DNA from: Flectobacillus sp.
Lineage (GTDB): Bacteria > Bacteroidota > Bacteroidia > Cytophagales > Spirosomataceae
Assembly: GCA_029865665.1 (NCBI GenBank)
Contig: JARXAV010000327.1
Location: 1 to 6,397 of the forward strand
Length of the DNA stretch: 6,397 nt
Direction: 5' to 3'
In this document: in pieces, positions 1 through 5,459 of the stretch
Position numbering within the stretch: the first letter of the stretch is position 1
Layout: every line of letters starts with the position of its first letter
The notes under the pieces: generated by a model
What the model was told of the DNA's origin: nothing
What the model saw: the letters and a program-made list of their open reading frames with translations, nothing else
Database searches by the model: none
Position numbers and translations under genes: made by a program

Positions 1-6
1 ATTTTT

Positions 7-90
7 CCACGGAGTTCCACAAAGAGCCTCAGAGTTTCACAGAGTTCTTTCTTTGTGTGTCTTTGTGGTTCTCCGTGCAACTCAGTGGTA
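7..90. repeat. 10-bp-periodic imperfect inverted repeat (intergenic repeat element)
   Basis: The arm at 8-24 (CACGGAGTTCCACAAAG) is complementary to 61-77 (CTTTGTGGTTCTCCGTG) at 15 of 17 positions. The right half is built of 10-bp units beginning CTTTGTG, CTTTGTGG, CTCCGTG and CTCAGTGG at 51, 61, 71 and 81. The left half has matching CACGGAG, CACAAAG, CTCAGAG and CACAGAG units. I see no open reading frame in it. Similar CTTTGTGG/CTCCGTG intergenic repeats occur in many bacterial genomes; their function is unclear. The rest of 1-183 is AT-rich spacer with nothing else recognisable. The element lies downstream of the RNase H gene and could form an RNA hairpin in its 3' region, but it has no U-tract typical of a terminator. 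Confidence 0.7.
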
Positions 91-183
91 ACAGGCACTA
101 CGCCAAAAGAATACTATCAATTTATTCTTTACCATTACTTACAATAAATTAAATCCAAAATTTAACATTATTTATCACAGAGG

Positions 184-819
184 TTACTTTCTTCCGAAAT
201 CAGCTGGGTTTTCTCCCCAGAATTCGGTTTCCCATTTAATGATTTTATTAGGAAATTTATTATTTTTCAACCAAGCAATTCCTCGATCAACCAATTGAAA
301 GAGTTCTTCCGTTTTGGCATTCCGTTCTAGCGTTGTTTTTATCGCTTTGTTTTTTACCCAACTAATGGCAGTTCGAGAGTCTGAATAAATTGGTACGGTT
401 GATTCATGTTTTTGAAGAAAAGCTAACCCGTGAACAATGGCAAGAAATTCGCCAATATTAACCGTTCCTTGCGGAAAAGGCCCCATCGAAAATAGCACAC
501 GTTTCGTAGCAGTTTCTACTCCTTGGTATTCTAACACCCCAGGATTTCCAGCACAGGCAGCATCTACGGAAATACTTTCTAAAATTGGTTTTCCAACCAA
601 AGCACTCGACTTTGTTGAGGAACTTCCACCAGCTTGAGTTTTTTGAACAGATTGCCAATAATTCCCTTTTGCAGCATTTTCAGCTTCTTTCAGGCTTTCG
701 AAAGACTTGTATTGAGCGCCTTCAAAACCTTTGGTCTGAGCTTCTGTTTCTGCCCAAGAATCAAAGACACCCGTTTTTCGTCCTTTCCAGACTACATAAA
801 ATTTAGCTTTCTTCGCCAC
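184..819 (-). CDS. Ribonuclease HI with N-terminal viroplasmin-like (hybrid-binding) domain
   Basis: This 211-residue cytoplasmic enzyme should cleave the RNA strand of RNA:DNA hybrids (R-loops, primers, misincorporated ribonucleotides). Residues about 5-55 form the caulimovirus viroplasmin / RNase H1 hybrid-binding domain (FYVVWKGRKTGVFDSW, then a YKSF-like segment). Residues 60-78 are a Gly/Ser/Thr/Lys linker and about 80-210 are the RNase H fold. Four acidic residues sit in the expected motifs: D86 (SVDAAC), E124 (GEFLA), D147 (YSDS) and D207 (NPADFGRK). All four are offset by exactly 15 from the catalytic set D71/E109/D132/D192 known from Bacillus halodurans RNase H1, so the enzyme looks intact. 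The start is GTG: an in-frame TAA lies three codons upstream, with no ATG between. It is 77 bp downstream of marC on the same strand, so co-transcription is possible. The symbol rnhA is often used for this type, but the two-domain form is not the E. coli RnhA architecture. Confidence 0.95.
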   Translation of the reverse strand: MAKKAKFYVVWKGRKTGVFDSWAETEAQTKGFEGAQYKSFESLKEAENAAKGNYWQSVQKTQAGGSSSTKSSALVGKPILESISVDAACAGNPGVLEYQGVETATKRVLFSMGPFPQGTVNIGEFLAIVHGLAFLQKHESTVPIYSDSRTAISWVKNKAIKTTLERNAKTEELFQLVDRGIAWLKNNKFPNKIIKWETEFWGENPADFGRK

Positions 820-834
820 GTTTAATTAATGAGT

Positions 835-861
835 AATTTTGAATGATGAATTTTGAATTTT
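835..861. repeat. 27-bp AT-rich direct repeat, copy 1 (downstream of marC)
   Basis: The sequence begins AATTTTGAATGATG and ends GAATTTT. It matches the copy at 1505-1531 at 25 of 27 positions in the same orientation. It belongs to a simple GAATTTT-type intergenic sequence; the next bases extend the pattern (GGATT). It lies between the marC stop and the RNase H start, and no promoter is obvious within it. Confidence 0.75.
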
Positions 862-896
862 GGATTATTCACTACGCAGTAAACAGACAGACAGCA

Positions 897-1481
897 CTAT
901 AATAAAAGTAGTCTCGTTTTAATGATTTTAATTGCAATGGCTAATAGAATCACGCCAAAGACTTTTCGTAATACATTTGCCCCTGCCTGACCAATGATTT
1001 TTTCTATCCATTCGCTCGAACGCAAAACCAAATAAATAAAAAGTACATTCACCAAAATACCGATTAAGATATTGATTTCTTCGAACTGCGATTTGAGGGA
1101 TAAAATAGTTGTCATTGTCCCTGCTCCCGCAATAATTGGGAAAGCAAGAGGTACTACAGAAGCAGCCTTACTACTACTCTTACCAGCCCCTTCGGACTTG
1201 AAGATACTATGCCCCAAAGTCATTTCTAAACCAATCAAAAAGATAATAATAGCTCCAGCAATGGCAAAGGAATTAACATCTACCCCAAGCAAATTTAAAA
1301 TAGATTTACCAACATATAAAAAACCAATCATAATTCCCGCAGCAACAAGAGTGGCTTGCTCGGGATGGATACTACCCGTTTTTTTACGTAGGTCAATAAT
1401 GATGGGGATAGACCCTAAAATATCAATGACCGAAAAAAGAATTAGTGAAACCGAAAGGATTTCTTTAAAGTTGATTTCCAT
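897..1481 (-). CDS. MarC family integral membrane protein
   Basis: The protein has 194 residues with about six hydrophobic segments: roughly 8-30, 43-65, 70-88, 108-127, 136-155 and 171-188. Family-typical sequences are the N-terminal PIIIDL-like stretch after TM1, FAIAGAIIIFLIGLEM (72-87) and PLAFPIIAGAGTMTT (111-125), followed by a C-terminal GANVLRKVFGVILLAIA segment. MarC proteins (formerly UPF0056) are inner-membrane proteins. The name comes from the E. coli multiple antibiotic resistance locus, but a resistance role was not upheld and the transported substrate, if any, is unknown. The length is normal for the family (about 190-220). The ATG at 1481 gives a short cytoplasmic start before TM1. 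The stop is TAG. The gene sits alone between two near-identical direct repeats (835-861 and 1505-1531), with 109 bp separating it from the aminotransferase gene upstream. Confidence 0.93.
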   Translation of the reverse strand: MEINFKEILSVSLILFSVIDILGSIPIIIDLRKKTGSIHPEQATLVAAGIMIGFLYVGKSILNLLGVDVNSFAIAGAIIIFLIGLEMTLGHSIFKSEGAGKSSSKAASVVPLAFPIIAGAGTMTTILSLKSQFEEINILIGILVNVLFIYLVLRSSEWIEKIIGQAGANVLRKVFGVILLAIAIKIIKTRLLLL

Positions 1482-1504
1482 AAGTTTGATGAAGTAATTG
1501 TGAA

Positions 1505-1531
1505 AATTTTGAATGTTGGATTTTGAATTTT
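1505..1531. repeat. 27-bp AT-rich direct repeat, copy 2 (upstream of marC)
   Basis: The sequence begins AATTTTGAATGTTGG and ends GAATTTT. It differs from copy 1 (835-861) only at its 12th and 15th bases. It lies 23 bp upstream of the marC start codon, inside the 109-bp gap that follows the aminotransferase gene. The same gap holds a weak AGAC/GTCT hairpin (about 1537-1554) with a short U-run on the minus strand, too weak to call a terminator. Confidence 0.75.
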
Positions 1532-1590
1532 ATTAAAAGACTTTCTGGGTCTAGTTTTTTTGGGGTTAGATAGAACATCAAATAACCATA

Positions 1591-2661
1591 CTACAAGGTC
1601 GCAATAGAGCCAAGAACGTCTTTGAGTTCTTCAATTTCTAAATCACTGATAGCGGGAAAGTTAGCTATTCTAAACGTCGTATTTTTTAAGTCTCCATAGC
1701 CATTACCTAGCGTTATTCCCGCTTTTGTGGTAACCGCTTTAATATAAGCGATAGAACTTTCTGTCCCCTGAATGGTGATAACCGTATCTGAACGAACAGC
1801 AGGATTATCTACCAAGCACCTAACTGGCAAAATACTATCCTCACAGAACTGATACCATGCTGTTGCACGGCTCATCACTTTCTTTTCAATCGCAGCAATA
1901 TGCTCAATATTAGTCATTACCTTATCTAAAAGGTAGATTCCCAACACATTGGGCGTGTAATGCGTCTGAAATTTTTGAAAATTTTCGTGAATAAACAACA
2001 AACTATTATAAAAACTTCGATCATTTAGGTCAAATGCTCGTTCTAAGGCTTTGGGCGAACAAACCATAATCGCCATTCCTGCGGGTAAACCTAAGCATTT
2101 TTGTACAGAAGCAAACCAAACATCGGCGGTTTGCCATGGTAAATTTACCCCACCAAACGAAGACGTAGCATCTACTGCAATGATTGCCTCAGGAAACTTT
2201 TTAACTAAGGCTGTCCAGTCTCTGAGGGTAGTGCCATTAGCGGTTTCATTATGCGTCACACATAAGACATCAGGCGTACAACTAGCAGGCAAGGAGTTAA
2301 GCTGTGCCTGACTCAAAGGCTGATTGACTTCAAAACGTAATGCGGTAGTTTTTTCTACTAATTTAGCAGCATATTCGTGCCATTTTGCTCCAAAAGCACC
2401 GTTAAAACAATGCAAACTTTCTTGCTTGGTTAATGACTGGGCTATAATTTCCCATGCCTCCGTGGCAGATGAAATAAAATAAATGGTATAATCTTCAGGT
2501 ATTTGAAGCTGATGATGCAAACGAGTCATCACACTACGGGTCAAGTCCATGCAAGTTGCACTTCGATGATTGACACTCAGAATACCTGCATGAAAAGCTT
2601 CGTGCAGGTATTCTTCAATCTGAGGATACACTTTGGACGGCCCAGGATAAAAGGTACTCAT
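1591..2661 (-). CDS. Class V PLP-dependent aminotransferase (alanine-glyoxylate/phosphoserine aminotransferase-like)
   Basis: From ATG 2661 the product has 356 residues, normal for this fold. Motifs in order: an N-terminal FYPGPSKVYP segment (4-13) typical of the class; HRS (32-34); SSATEAWE (64-71), the PLP-phosphate-binding turn; THNETANG (136-143); AVDATSSFGG (162-171) with D164 expected to contact the PLP pyridine nitrogen; and SVQKCLGLPAGMAI (185-198) with K188 as the probable Schiff-base lysine. TPNVLGIYLL (236-245) and R331 near the end match substrate-binding regions of alanine-glyoxylate, serine-pyruvate and phosphoserine aminotransferases. The substrate cannot be fixed from sequence. 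A longer in-frame start at 2730 would add 23 residues lying inside aroQ, and these look unlike the family; ATG 2661 places the GPS motif correctly. The gene begins 2 nt after the aroQ stop, which implies one transcript and probable translational coupling. It is cytoplasmic. Confidence 0.92.
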   Translation of the reverse strand: MSTFYPGPSKVYPQIEEYLHEAFHAGILSVNHRSATCMDLTRSVMTRLHHQLQIPEDYTIYFISSATEAWEIIAQSLTKQESLHCFNGAFGAKWHEYAAKLVEKTTALRFEVNQPLSQAQLNSLPASCTPDVLCVTHNETANGTTLRDWTALVKKFPEAIIAVDATSSFGGVNLPWQTADVWFASVQKCLGLPAGMAIMVCSPKALERAFDLNDRSFYNSLLFIHENFQKFQTHYTPNVLGIYLLDKVMTNIEHIAAIEKKVMSRATAWYQFCEDSILPVRCLVDNPAVRSDTVITIQGTESSIAYIKAVTTKAGITLGNGYGDLKNTTFRIANFPAISDLEIEELKDVLGSIATL

Positions 2662-2663
2662 GC

Positions 2664-3089
2664 TTATAAAAACGATTGAATAGCAAAGTCGTAGCCACGC
2701 AAGCCAAAACCAACCATGATTCCTACACAACGGCTACTTAAATAGCTATGATGACGATAGGCTTCTCTGGCGTGAACATTGGAAATATGAACTTCTACGG
2801 TTGGACTTTTAACGGCTGAAATGGCATCTGCCAACGCAATCGACGTATGCGTATATCCGCCTGCATTCAAGACAATACCGTCAAATGAAAAACCGATTTC
2901 ATGAATTTTATCAATCAAAGCTCCTTCGTGGTTCGACTGAAAATAATGTAATTCTACCGATGCTTCGTATTTATCTTTCAATACTTCAAAATACTGCTCA
3001 AATGTTTGATGCCCGTAAATTTCAGGTTCTCTTTTGCCTAAGAGATTAAGATTTGGCCCATTAATGATGATAATTTGCTTTTTCGCCAT
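2664..3089 (-). CDS. aroQ: 3-dehydroquinate dehydratase, type II
   Basis: The 141-residue product converts 3-dehydroquinate to 3-dehydroshikimate, the third step of the shikimate pathway to chorismate and aromatic amino acids. Type II enzymes act as cytoplasmic dodecamers by an enolate mechanism. The N-terminal NGPNLNLLGKREPEIYG (10-26) carries N13, R20 and catalytic Y25. LNAGGYTHTSIALAD (74-88) carries N75, H81 and D88. VHISNVHAREAYR (100-112) carries H101, R108 and R112. These positions coincide with, or are one off from, the well-known active-site residues of the Mycobacterium tuberculosis enzyme, and the length is typical. ATG 3089 is the natural start before MAKKQIIIINGPN. It is first in an operon with the aminotransferase, whose ATG lies 2 nt after this TAA. 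Transcription diverges from xerD across a 47-bp gap. Confidence 0.97.
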   Translation of the reverse strand: MAKKQIIIINGPNLNLLGKREPEIYGHQTFEQYFEVLKDKYEASVELHYFQSNHEGALIDKIHEIGFSFDGIVLNAGGYTHTSIALADAISAVKSPTVEVHISNVHAREAYRHHSYLSSRCVGIMVGFGLRGYDFAIQSFL

Positions 3090-3110
3090 GACAATTCTAA
3101 TTTTAATCTT

Positions 3111-3130
3111 TATAATTTGTACAAATATAA
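3111..3130. promoter_or_regulatory. Overlapping divergent promoter region of aroQ (-) and xerD (+) with 12-bp palindrome
   Basis: ATTTGTACAAAT at 3115-3126 is a perfect palindrome. On the minus strand, 3129-3122 reads TATATTTG, an exact match to the Bacteroidetes -7 consensus TAnnTTTG, placed 33 nt before the aroQ ATG. On the plus strand, 3113-3119 reads TAATTTG, the same box with one spacer base missing, about 18 nt before the xerD ATG. The two boxes face each other across the palindrome. I found no well-placed TTTG -33 element on either side, so the exact promoter architecture is uncertain. The palindrome could equally be an operator. Confidence 0.45.
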
Positions 3131-3136
3131 CCCTTC

Positions 3137-4045
3137 ATGTGGCAAAGCTATTTAAAAAACTTCAAAAGCTATCTAACCTTAGAGCGTTCGCTCTCTGAAA
3201 ACTCGATAGAAGCCTATTTACGAGACGTTCAAAAGCTTTGGGAATTTCTGGAGATTATTGGAGAGGTAGATATTACAGCGGAAACGGTTACGGATAAACA
3301 TATTTCAGAATTTTTGACCTATATCAACGAATTAGGGCTCGAAGCAAGTTCTCAGGCACGCATATTATCTGGTCTAAAATCGTTTTTTAAATACCTTCTT
3401 TTAGAGGATATTATTCAAACAGATCCTACCCAACTTATCTCATCACCAAAACTGGGCAGAAAACTTCCTTCTACGTTATCCTATCAGGAAATTATTTTAC
3501 TACTCGATGCGATTGACCTTTCGACTCCAGAAGGTACTCGCAACAGAGCTATTTTAGAAATTCTCTATTGTTCGGGTTTACGGGTATCGGAATTGATTGA
3601 ACTGAAATTATCAGAATGCTATTTTGACATTGGCTTTATTCGGATTTTTGGGAAAGGTGAAAAAGTACGACTAGTACCTATTGGGAAAGATGCCATTCAT
3701 TATACGCAACTTTATCTTGAACATATCCGAAGTGGGCAAGCCATCAAACATGGCTCAGAAGATCATGTGTTTTTAAACAGAAGAGGCGGTTCGTTAACAA
3801 GAGTTATGATATTTATTATCATTAAAGACCTTGCCGCTAAAGCAGGAATTAAGAAAACAATCAGCCCGCATACATTCAGGCATTCCTTCGCTACTCATCT
3901 CATTGAAGGCGGAGCAGACCTAAGAGCCGTTCAAGAAATGTTAGGACATGAATCCATCACCACGACCGAAATATATACGCACTTAGATAGGGCTTTTCTA
4001 CAACAGACAATTACCGATTTTCATCCAAGAAACAAAAGGCATTAG
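3137..4045 (+). CDS. xerD: Site-specific tyrosine recombinase XerD
   Basis: The 302-residue cytoplasmic recombinase should act with a XerC partner at dif to resolve chromosome dimers, with FtsK activation. Residues about 4-92 form the SAM-like core-binding domain (YLTLERSLSENSIEAYLRD, then LSGLKSFFKYLL). About 110-290 are the catalytic domain. The catalytic set is complete: R149 (SGLRVSEL), K173 (FGKGEKVR), H245 and R248 (SPHTFRHSFATHL), H271 (LGHESITTT) and Y280 (IYTHLD). Every position is one more than in E. coli XerD (R148, K172, H244, R247, H270, Y279), and the length is normal. That, together with a stand-alone location next to aroQ without phage or transposon genes, favours the housekeeping Xer protein over an integrase. 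XerC versus XerD cannot be settled completely without alignment. Start ATG 3137 gives MWQSYLKNFKSYL, typical of the family. The gene is convergent with the TMEM220 gene downstream. Confidence 0.93.
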   Translation: MWQSYLKNFKSYLTLERSLSENSIEAYLRDVQKLWEFLEIIGEVDITAETVTDKHISEFLTYINELGLEASSQARILSGLKSFFKYLLLEDIIQTDPTQLISSPKLGRKLPSTLSYQEIILLLDAIDLSTPEGTRNRAILEILYCSGLRVSELIELKLSECYFDIGFIRIFGKGEKVRLVPIGKDAIHYTQLYLEHIRSGQAIKHGSEDHVFLNRRGGSLTRVMIFIIIKDLAAKAGIKKTISPHTFRHSFATHLIEGGADLRAVQEMLGHESITTTEIYTHLDRAFLQQTITDFHPRNKRH

Positions 4046-4058
4046 TTAAAGCATAAAA

Positions 4059-4086
4059 AAGGCTAATCTCCGCCAAGATTAGCCTT
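4059..4086 (-). terminator. Rho-independent terminator, active mainly for the minus-strand TPR/TMEM220 transcript
   Basis: A perfect 11-bp inverted repeat, AAGGCTAATCT (4059-4069) and AGATTAGCCTT (4076-4086), encloses the loop CCGCCA. The A6 tract at 4055-4060 becomes a U6 tract immediately after the stem in minus-strand RNA. On the plus strand the stem is followed by ACTCAAAAAAC and has no U-tract. The polarity therefore suits the gene at 4206-4559 better than xerD, although the hairpin may still protect the xerD mRNA end. The rest of 4046-4205 is AT-rich spacer with only a weak ATTGAC/GTCAAT inverted repeat (4151-4170). Confidence 0.8.
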
Positions 4087-4205
4087 ACTCAAAAAACTTC
4101 GTATTAAATAAGTATTTGGGCATCCAAAATTAAACTAATTATTTCGTAAAATTGACTGACAAATGTCAATATAACTAACGACTTACAAAAATATATTACC
4201 AATTG

Positions 4206-4559
4206 TTAATTTGAATATTTTTTCAGTATAAGTATAAATACATATACTGCCGAGCAAATCCATAAGCCGCACGCTTCACGAGCATATTCTTGATTCATGG
4301 TTTTCATAGCCATTCCTGCCCCTTCCGTAAAAAAGCCTTCCCATGCAGTCATCGAAAGCCACAAACTTGCCCCTGCAAGCGTTGTTACCAGTAGCAATAT
4401 ACTTACCAATTCCACATTCACGAATCCTTGAAAAGAGCGGACGCATACATAAGCAGGAAGTAAATAAGCAGGAATCCAAACAAGCGGGTCAGGGTCGTTC
4501 AATTGAAGATAAGCAAACACTAAAAATAAAACAGCAAAAACTAAAGCTAGATATTTCAT
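4206..4559 (-). CDS. TMEM220 family membrane protein
   Basis: This small integral membrane protein (117 residues) has about four hydrophobic segments: roughly 3-19, 27-42, 50-69 and 97-113. The signature is FAYLQLNDPDPLVWIPAY (15-32), the conserved QxNDPDP...W...Y motif of the transmembrane-220 family found in bacteria and animals. No biochemical function is established for the family. A late TAWEGF segment (71-76) and EACGLW (95-100) near the last helix also fit. It starts 34 bp after the TPR lipoprotein stop on the same strand, so the two are probably one transcript ending at the hairpin 4059-4086. ATG 4559 begins directly with the first transmembrane helix. Confidence 0.88.
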   Translation of the reverse strand: MKYLALVFAVLFLVFAYLQLNDPDPLVWIPAYLLPAYVCVRSFQGFVNVELVSILLLVTTLAGASLWLSMTAWEGFFTEGAGMAMKTMNQEYAREACGLWICSAVYVFILILKKYSN

Positions 4560-4593
4560 GATTATGAGTGGACAACATGTGAATAGTATTTCT

Positions 4594-5322
4594 TTAATTG
4601 CACAATTTTTCTAGTGCAGTCTTTGCGTCTGCATAACCTAAACGATTCGCTTGTTTTAGACTCAGGCAAGCATCCTCCTCTTGTTTCAATTGATGTTGTA
4701 CAATACCTAAGGCATAATACGCTTTAGCAAATTGCTTATCGGCTTTCACAGCGGCGGTAAAATCCGCTCTAGCTGCCTCCAAATCTTCCATTTGAAAGTT
4801 GATATTACCACGGTTATACAAGGCATTGGTCTCTTTGGGGTTTAACGATAGAGCCTTATTAAAGTCCGCTAAAGCTTCTTGCGTTTTAGTCAAAGCCGCT
4901 AATGAGATTCCACGTTTCACATACAACTCTGCGGTGTCTGGCTGAATCTGTATCGCCTTTGTACAATCGTCATAAGCACCTTGCCAATTTGCTTGTTCCA
5001 TTTTTAAGGACGCACGATTAAAGTAAGGCTTATAACTATTCGGATTAATCTTAATCGCTTGTTCATAATCTAACAAAGCATTCGCATAATCTTTCAGTTC
5101 AAAGTTCGCTACTCCACGCATATTGAACGCATCTGCATTTTTAGGGTCTTTTTCAACAGCCTGATTCAACAATTCTACTGCTTCTTTCAATTTCCCTTTT
5201 GATAATTCGGTCTTAGCTTTTTCTAAAAAAGCATCCGCAGAACCCGTACATCCAGCAAGAAATAGGCTATTTAATAAGAATAGGAAAAAAAATGTCGATT
5301 TTTTTTTATTTTTATTTAACAT
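4594..5322 (-). CDS. Tetratricopeptide-repeat lipoprotein
   Basis: The 242-residue protein has a Lys-rich N-terminus, a Phe/Leu-rich hydrophobic stretch (about 11-22) and a lipobox LAGC, with C25 the probable lipidated cysteine. It should therefore be exported and membrane-anchored. The mature part is almost entirely 34-residue TPR units, about 29-62, 63-96, 97-130, 131-164, 165-198 and 199-232. Each ends in the typical A...P-N/D pattern (AVEKDPKNA, AIKINPNSY, AIQIQPDTA, ALSLNPKETN). Six TPRs form a superhelical protein-binding scaffold; the partner cannot be told from sequence. An A9 tract (Lys codons 6-8, preceded by K4 N5) and a T8 tract (Phe codons) lie within the first 13 codons (5299-5307 and 5285-5292) and are potentially slippage-prone. 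TMEM220 follows 34 bp downstream. Confidence 0.92.
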   Translation of the reverse strand: MLNKNKKKSTFFFLFLLNSLFLAGCTGSADAFLEKAKTELSKGKLKEAVELLNQAVEKDPKNADAFNMRGVANFELKDYANALLDYEQAIKINPNSYKPYFNRASLKMEQANWQGAYDDCTKAIQIQPDTAELYVKRGISLAALTKTQEALADFNKALSLNPKETNALYNRGNINFQMEDLEAARADFTAAVKADKQFAKAYYALGIVQHQLKQEEDACLSLKQANRLGYADAKTALEKLCN

Positions 5323-5349
5323 CTTTTAGTTGGTTAATAAACTGTAAAT

Positions 5350-5380
5350 CAAAGCATAATGACACCACTAGCTTTCAAAA
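5350..5380 (-). promoter_or_regulatory. Candidate promoter of the TPR lipoprotein/TMEM220 operon
   Basis: On the minus strand, TTTTG (5380-5376) is followed after 17 nt by TATGCTTTG (5358-5350). This resembles the Bacteroidetes TTTG/TAnnTTTG promoter with one extra base inside the -7 box. The predicted start would be near 5343, about 20 nt before the ATG at 5322. The -33 part overlaps the base of the hairpin at 5377-5397. It is an imperfect match, so this is tentative. Confidence 0.35.
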
Positions 5381-5401
5381 GCACACTTTGTGCTTTTTTT
5401 T
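5377..5401 (+). terminator. Hairpin with T8 tract, terminator-like on the plus strand
   Basis: AAAAGCACA (5377-5385) and TGTGCTTTT (5389-5397) form a perfect 9-bp stem with a CTT loop. A T8 run spans 5394-5401, partly within the stem. On the plus strand this looks like an intrinsic terminator. No plus-strand gene precedes it closely: the nearest is xerD, ending at 4045. It lies 23 bp upstream of the SRP RNA promoter and may insulate that gene. On the minus strand only four U residues follow. Confidence 0.55.
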
Positions 5402-5423
5402 ATTCCCAAAATTGCCACTAAGG

Positions 5424-5455
5424 TTTTGAAAAAACAACAAAAAGTGCAATCTTTG
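5424..5455 (+). promoter_or_regulatory. Promoter of the SRP RNA gene (Bacteroidetes -33/-7 type)
   Basis: TTTTG (5424-5428), a 19-nt spacer and AATCTTTG (5448-5455) match the Bacteroidetes primary-sigma promoter (TTTG, 19-21 nt, TAnnTTTG) except for A in place of the first T. The transcription start expected about 5-7 nt downstream falls at 5460-5462. That is exactly where the closing helix of the SRP RNA begins (GGCAAATT). Confidence 0.7.
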
Positions 5456-5459
5456 TGAC

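Noticed and set aside
882..895. Short CAGA/ACAG microsatellite
   Set aside because: About three units only; too short to call a functional repeat.
1072..1497. 141-codon plus-strand ORF opposite marC
   Set aside because: It is the antisense frame of a clear MarC protein, has no family signal, and its composition is what the complement of a membrane protein gives.
1537..1560. Possible terminator after the aminotransferase gene
   Set aside because: The AGAC/GTCT stem is only 4 bp; too weak to claim.
2662..2730. Longer aminotransferase start (MCRNHGW...) giving 379 residues
   Set aside because: The extra 23 residues lie entirely inside aroQ and do not resemble the family; ATG 2661 places the FYPGPS motif at the normal N-terminus.
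4151..4170. ATTGAC/GTCAAT inverted repeat after xerD
   Set aside because: Only 6 bp with an 8-nt AT-rich loop and no U-tract; expected by chance in such sequence.
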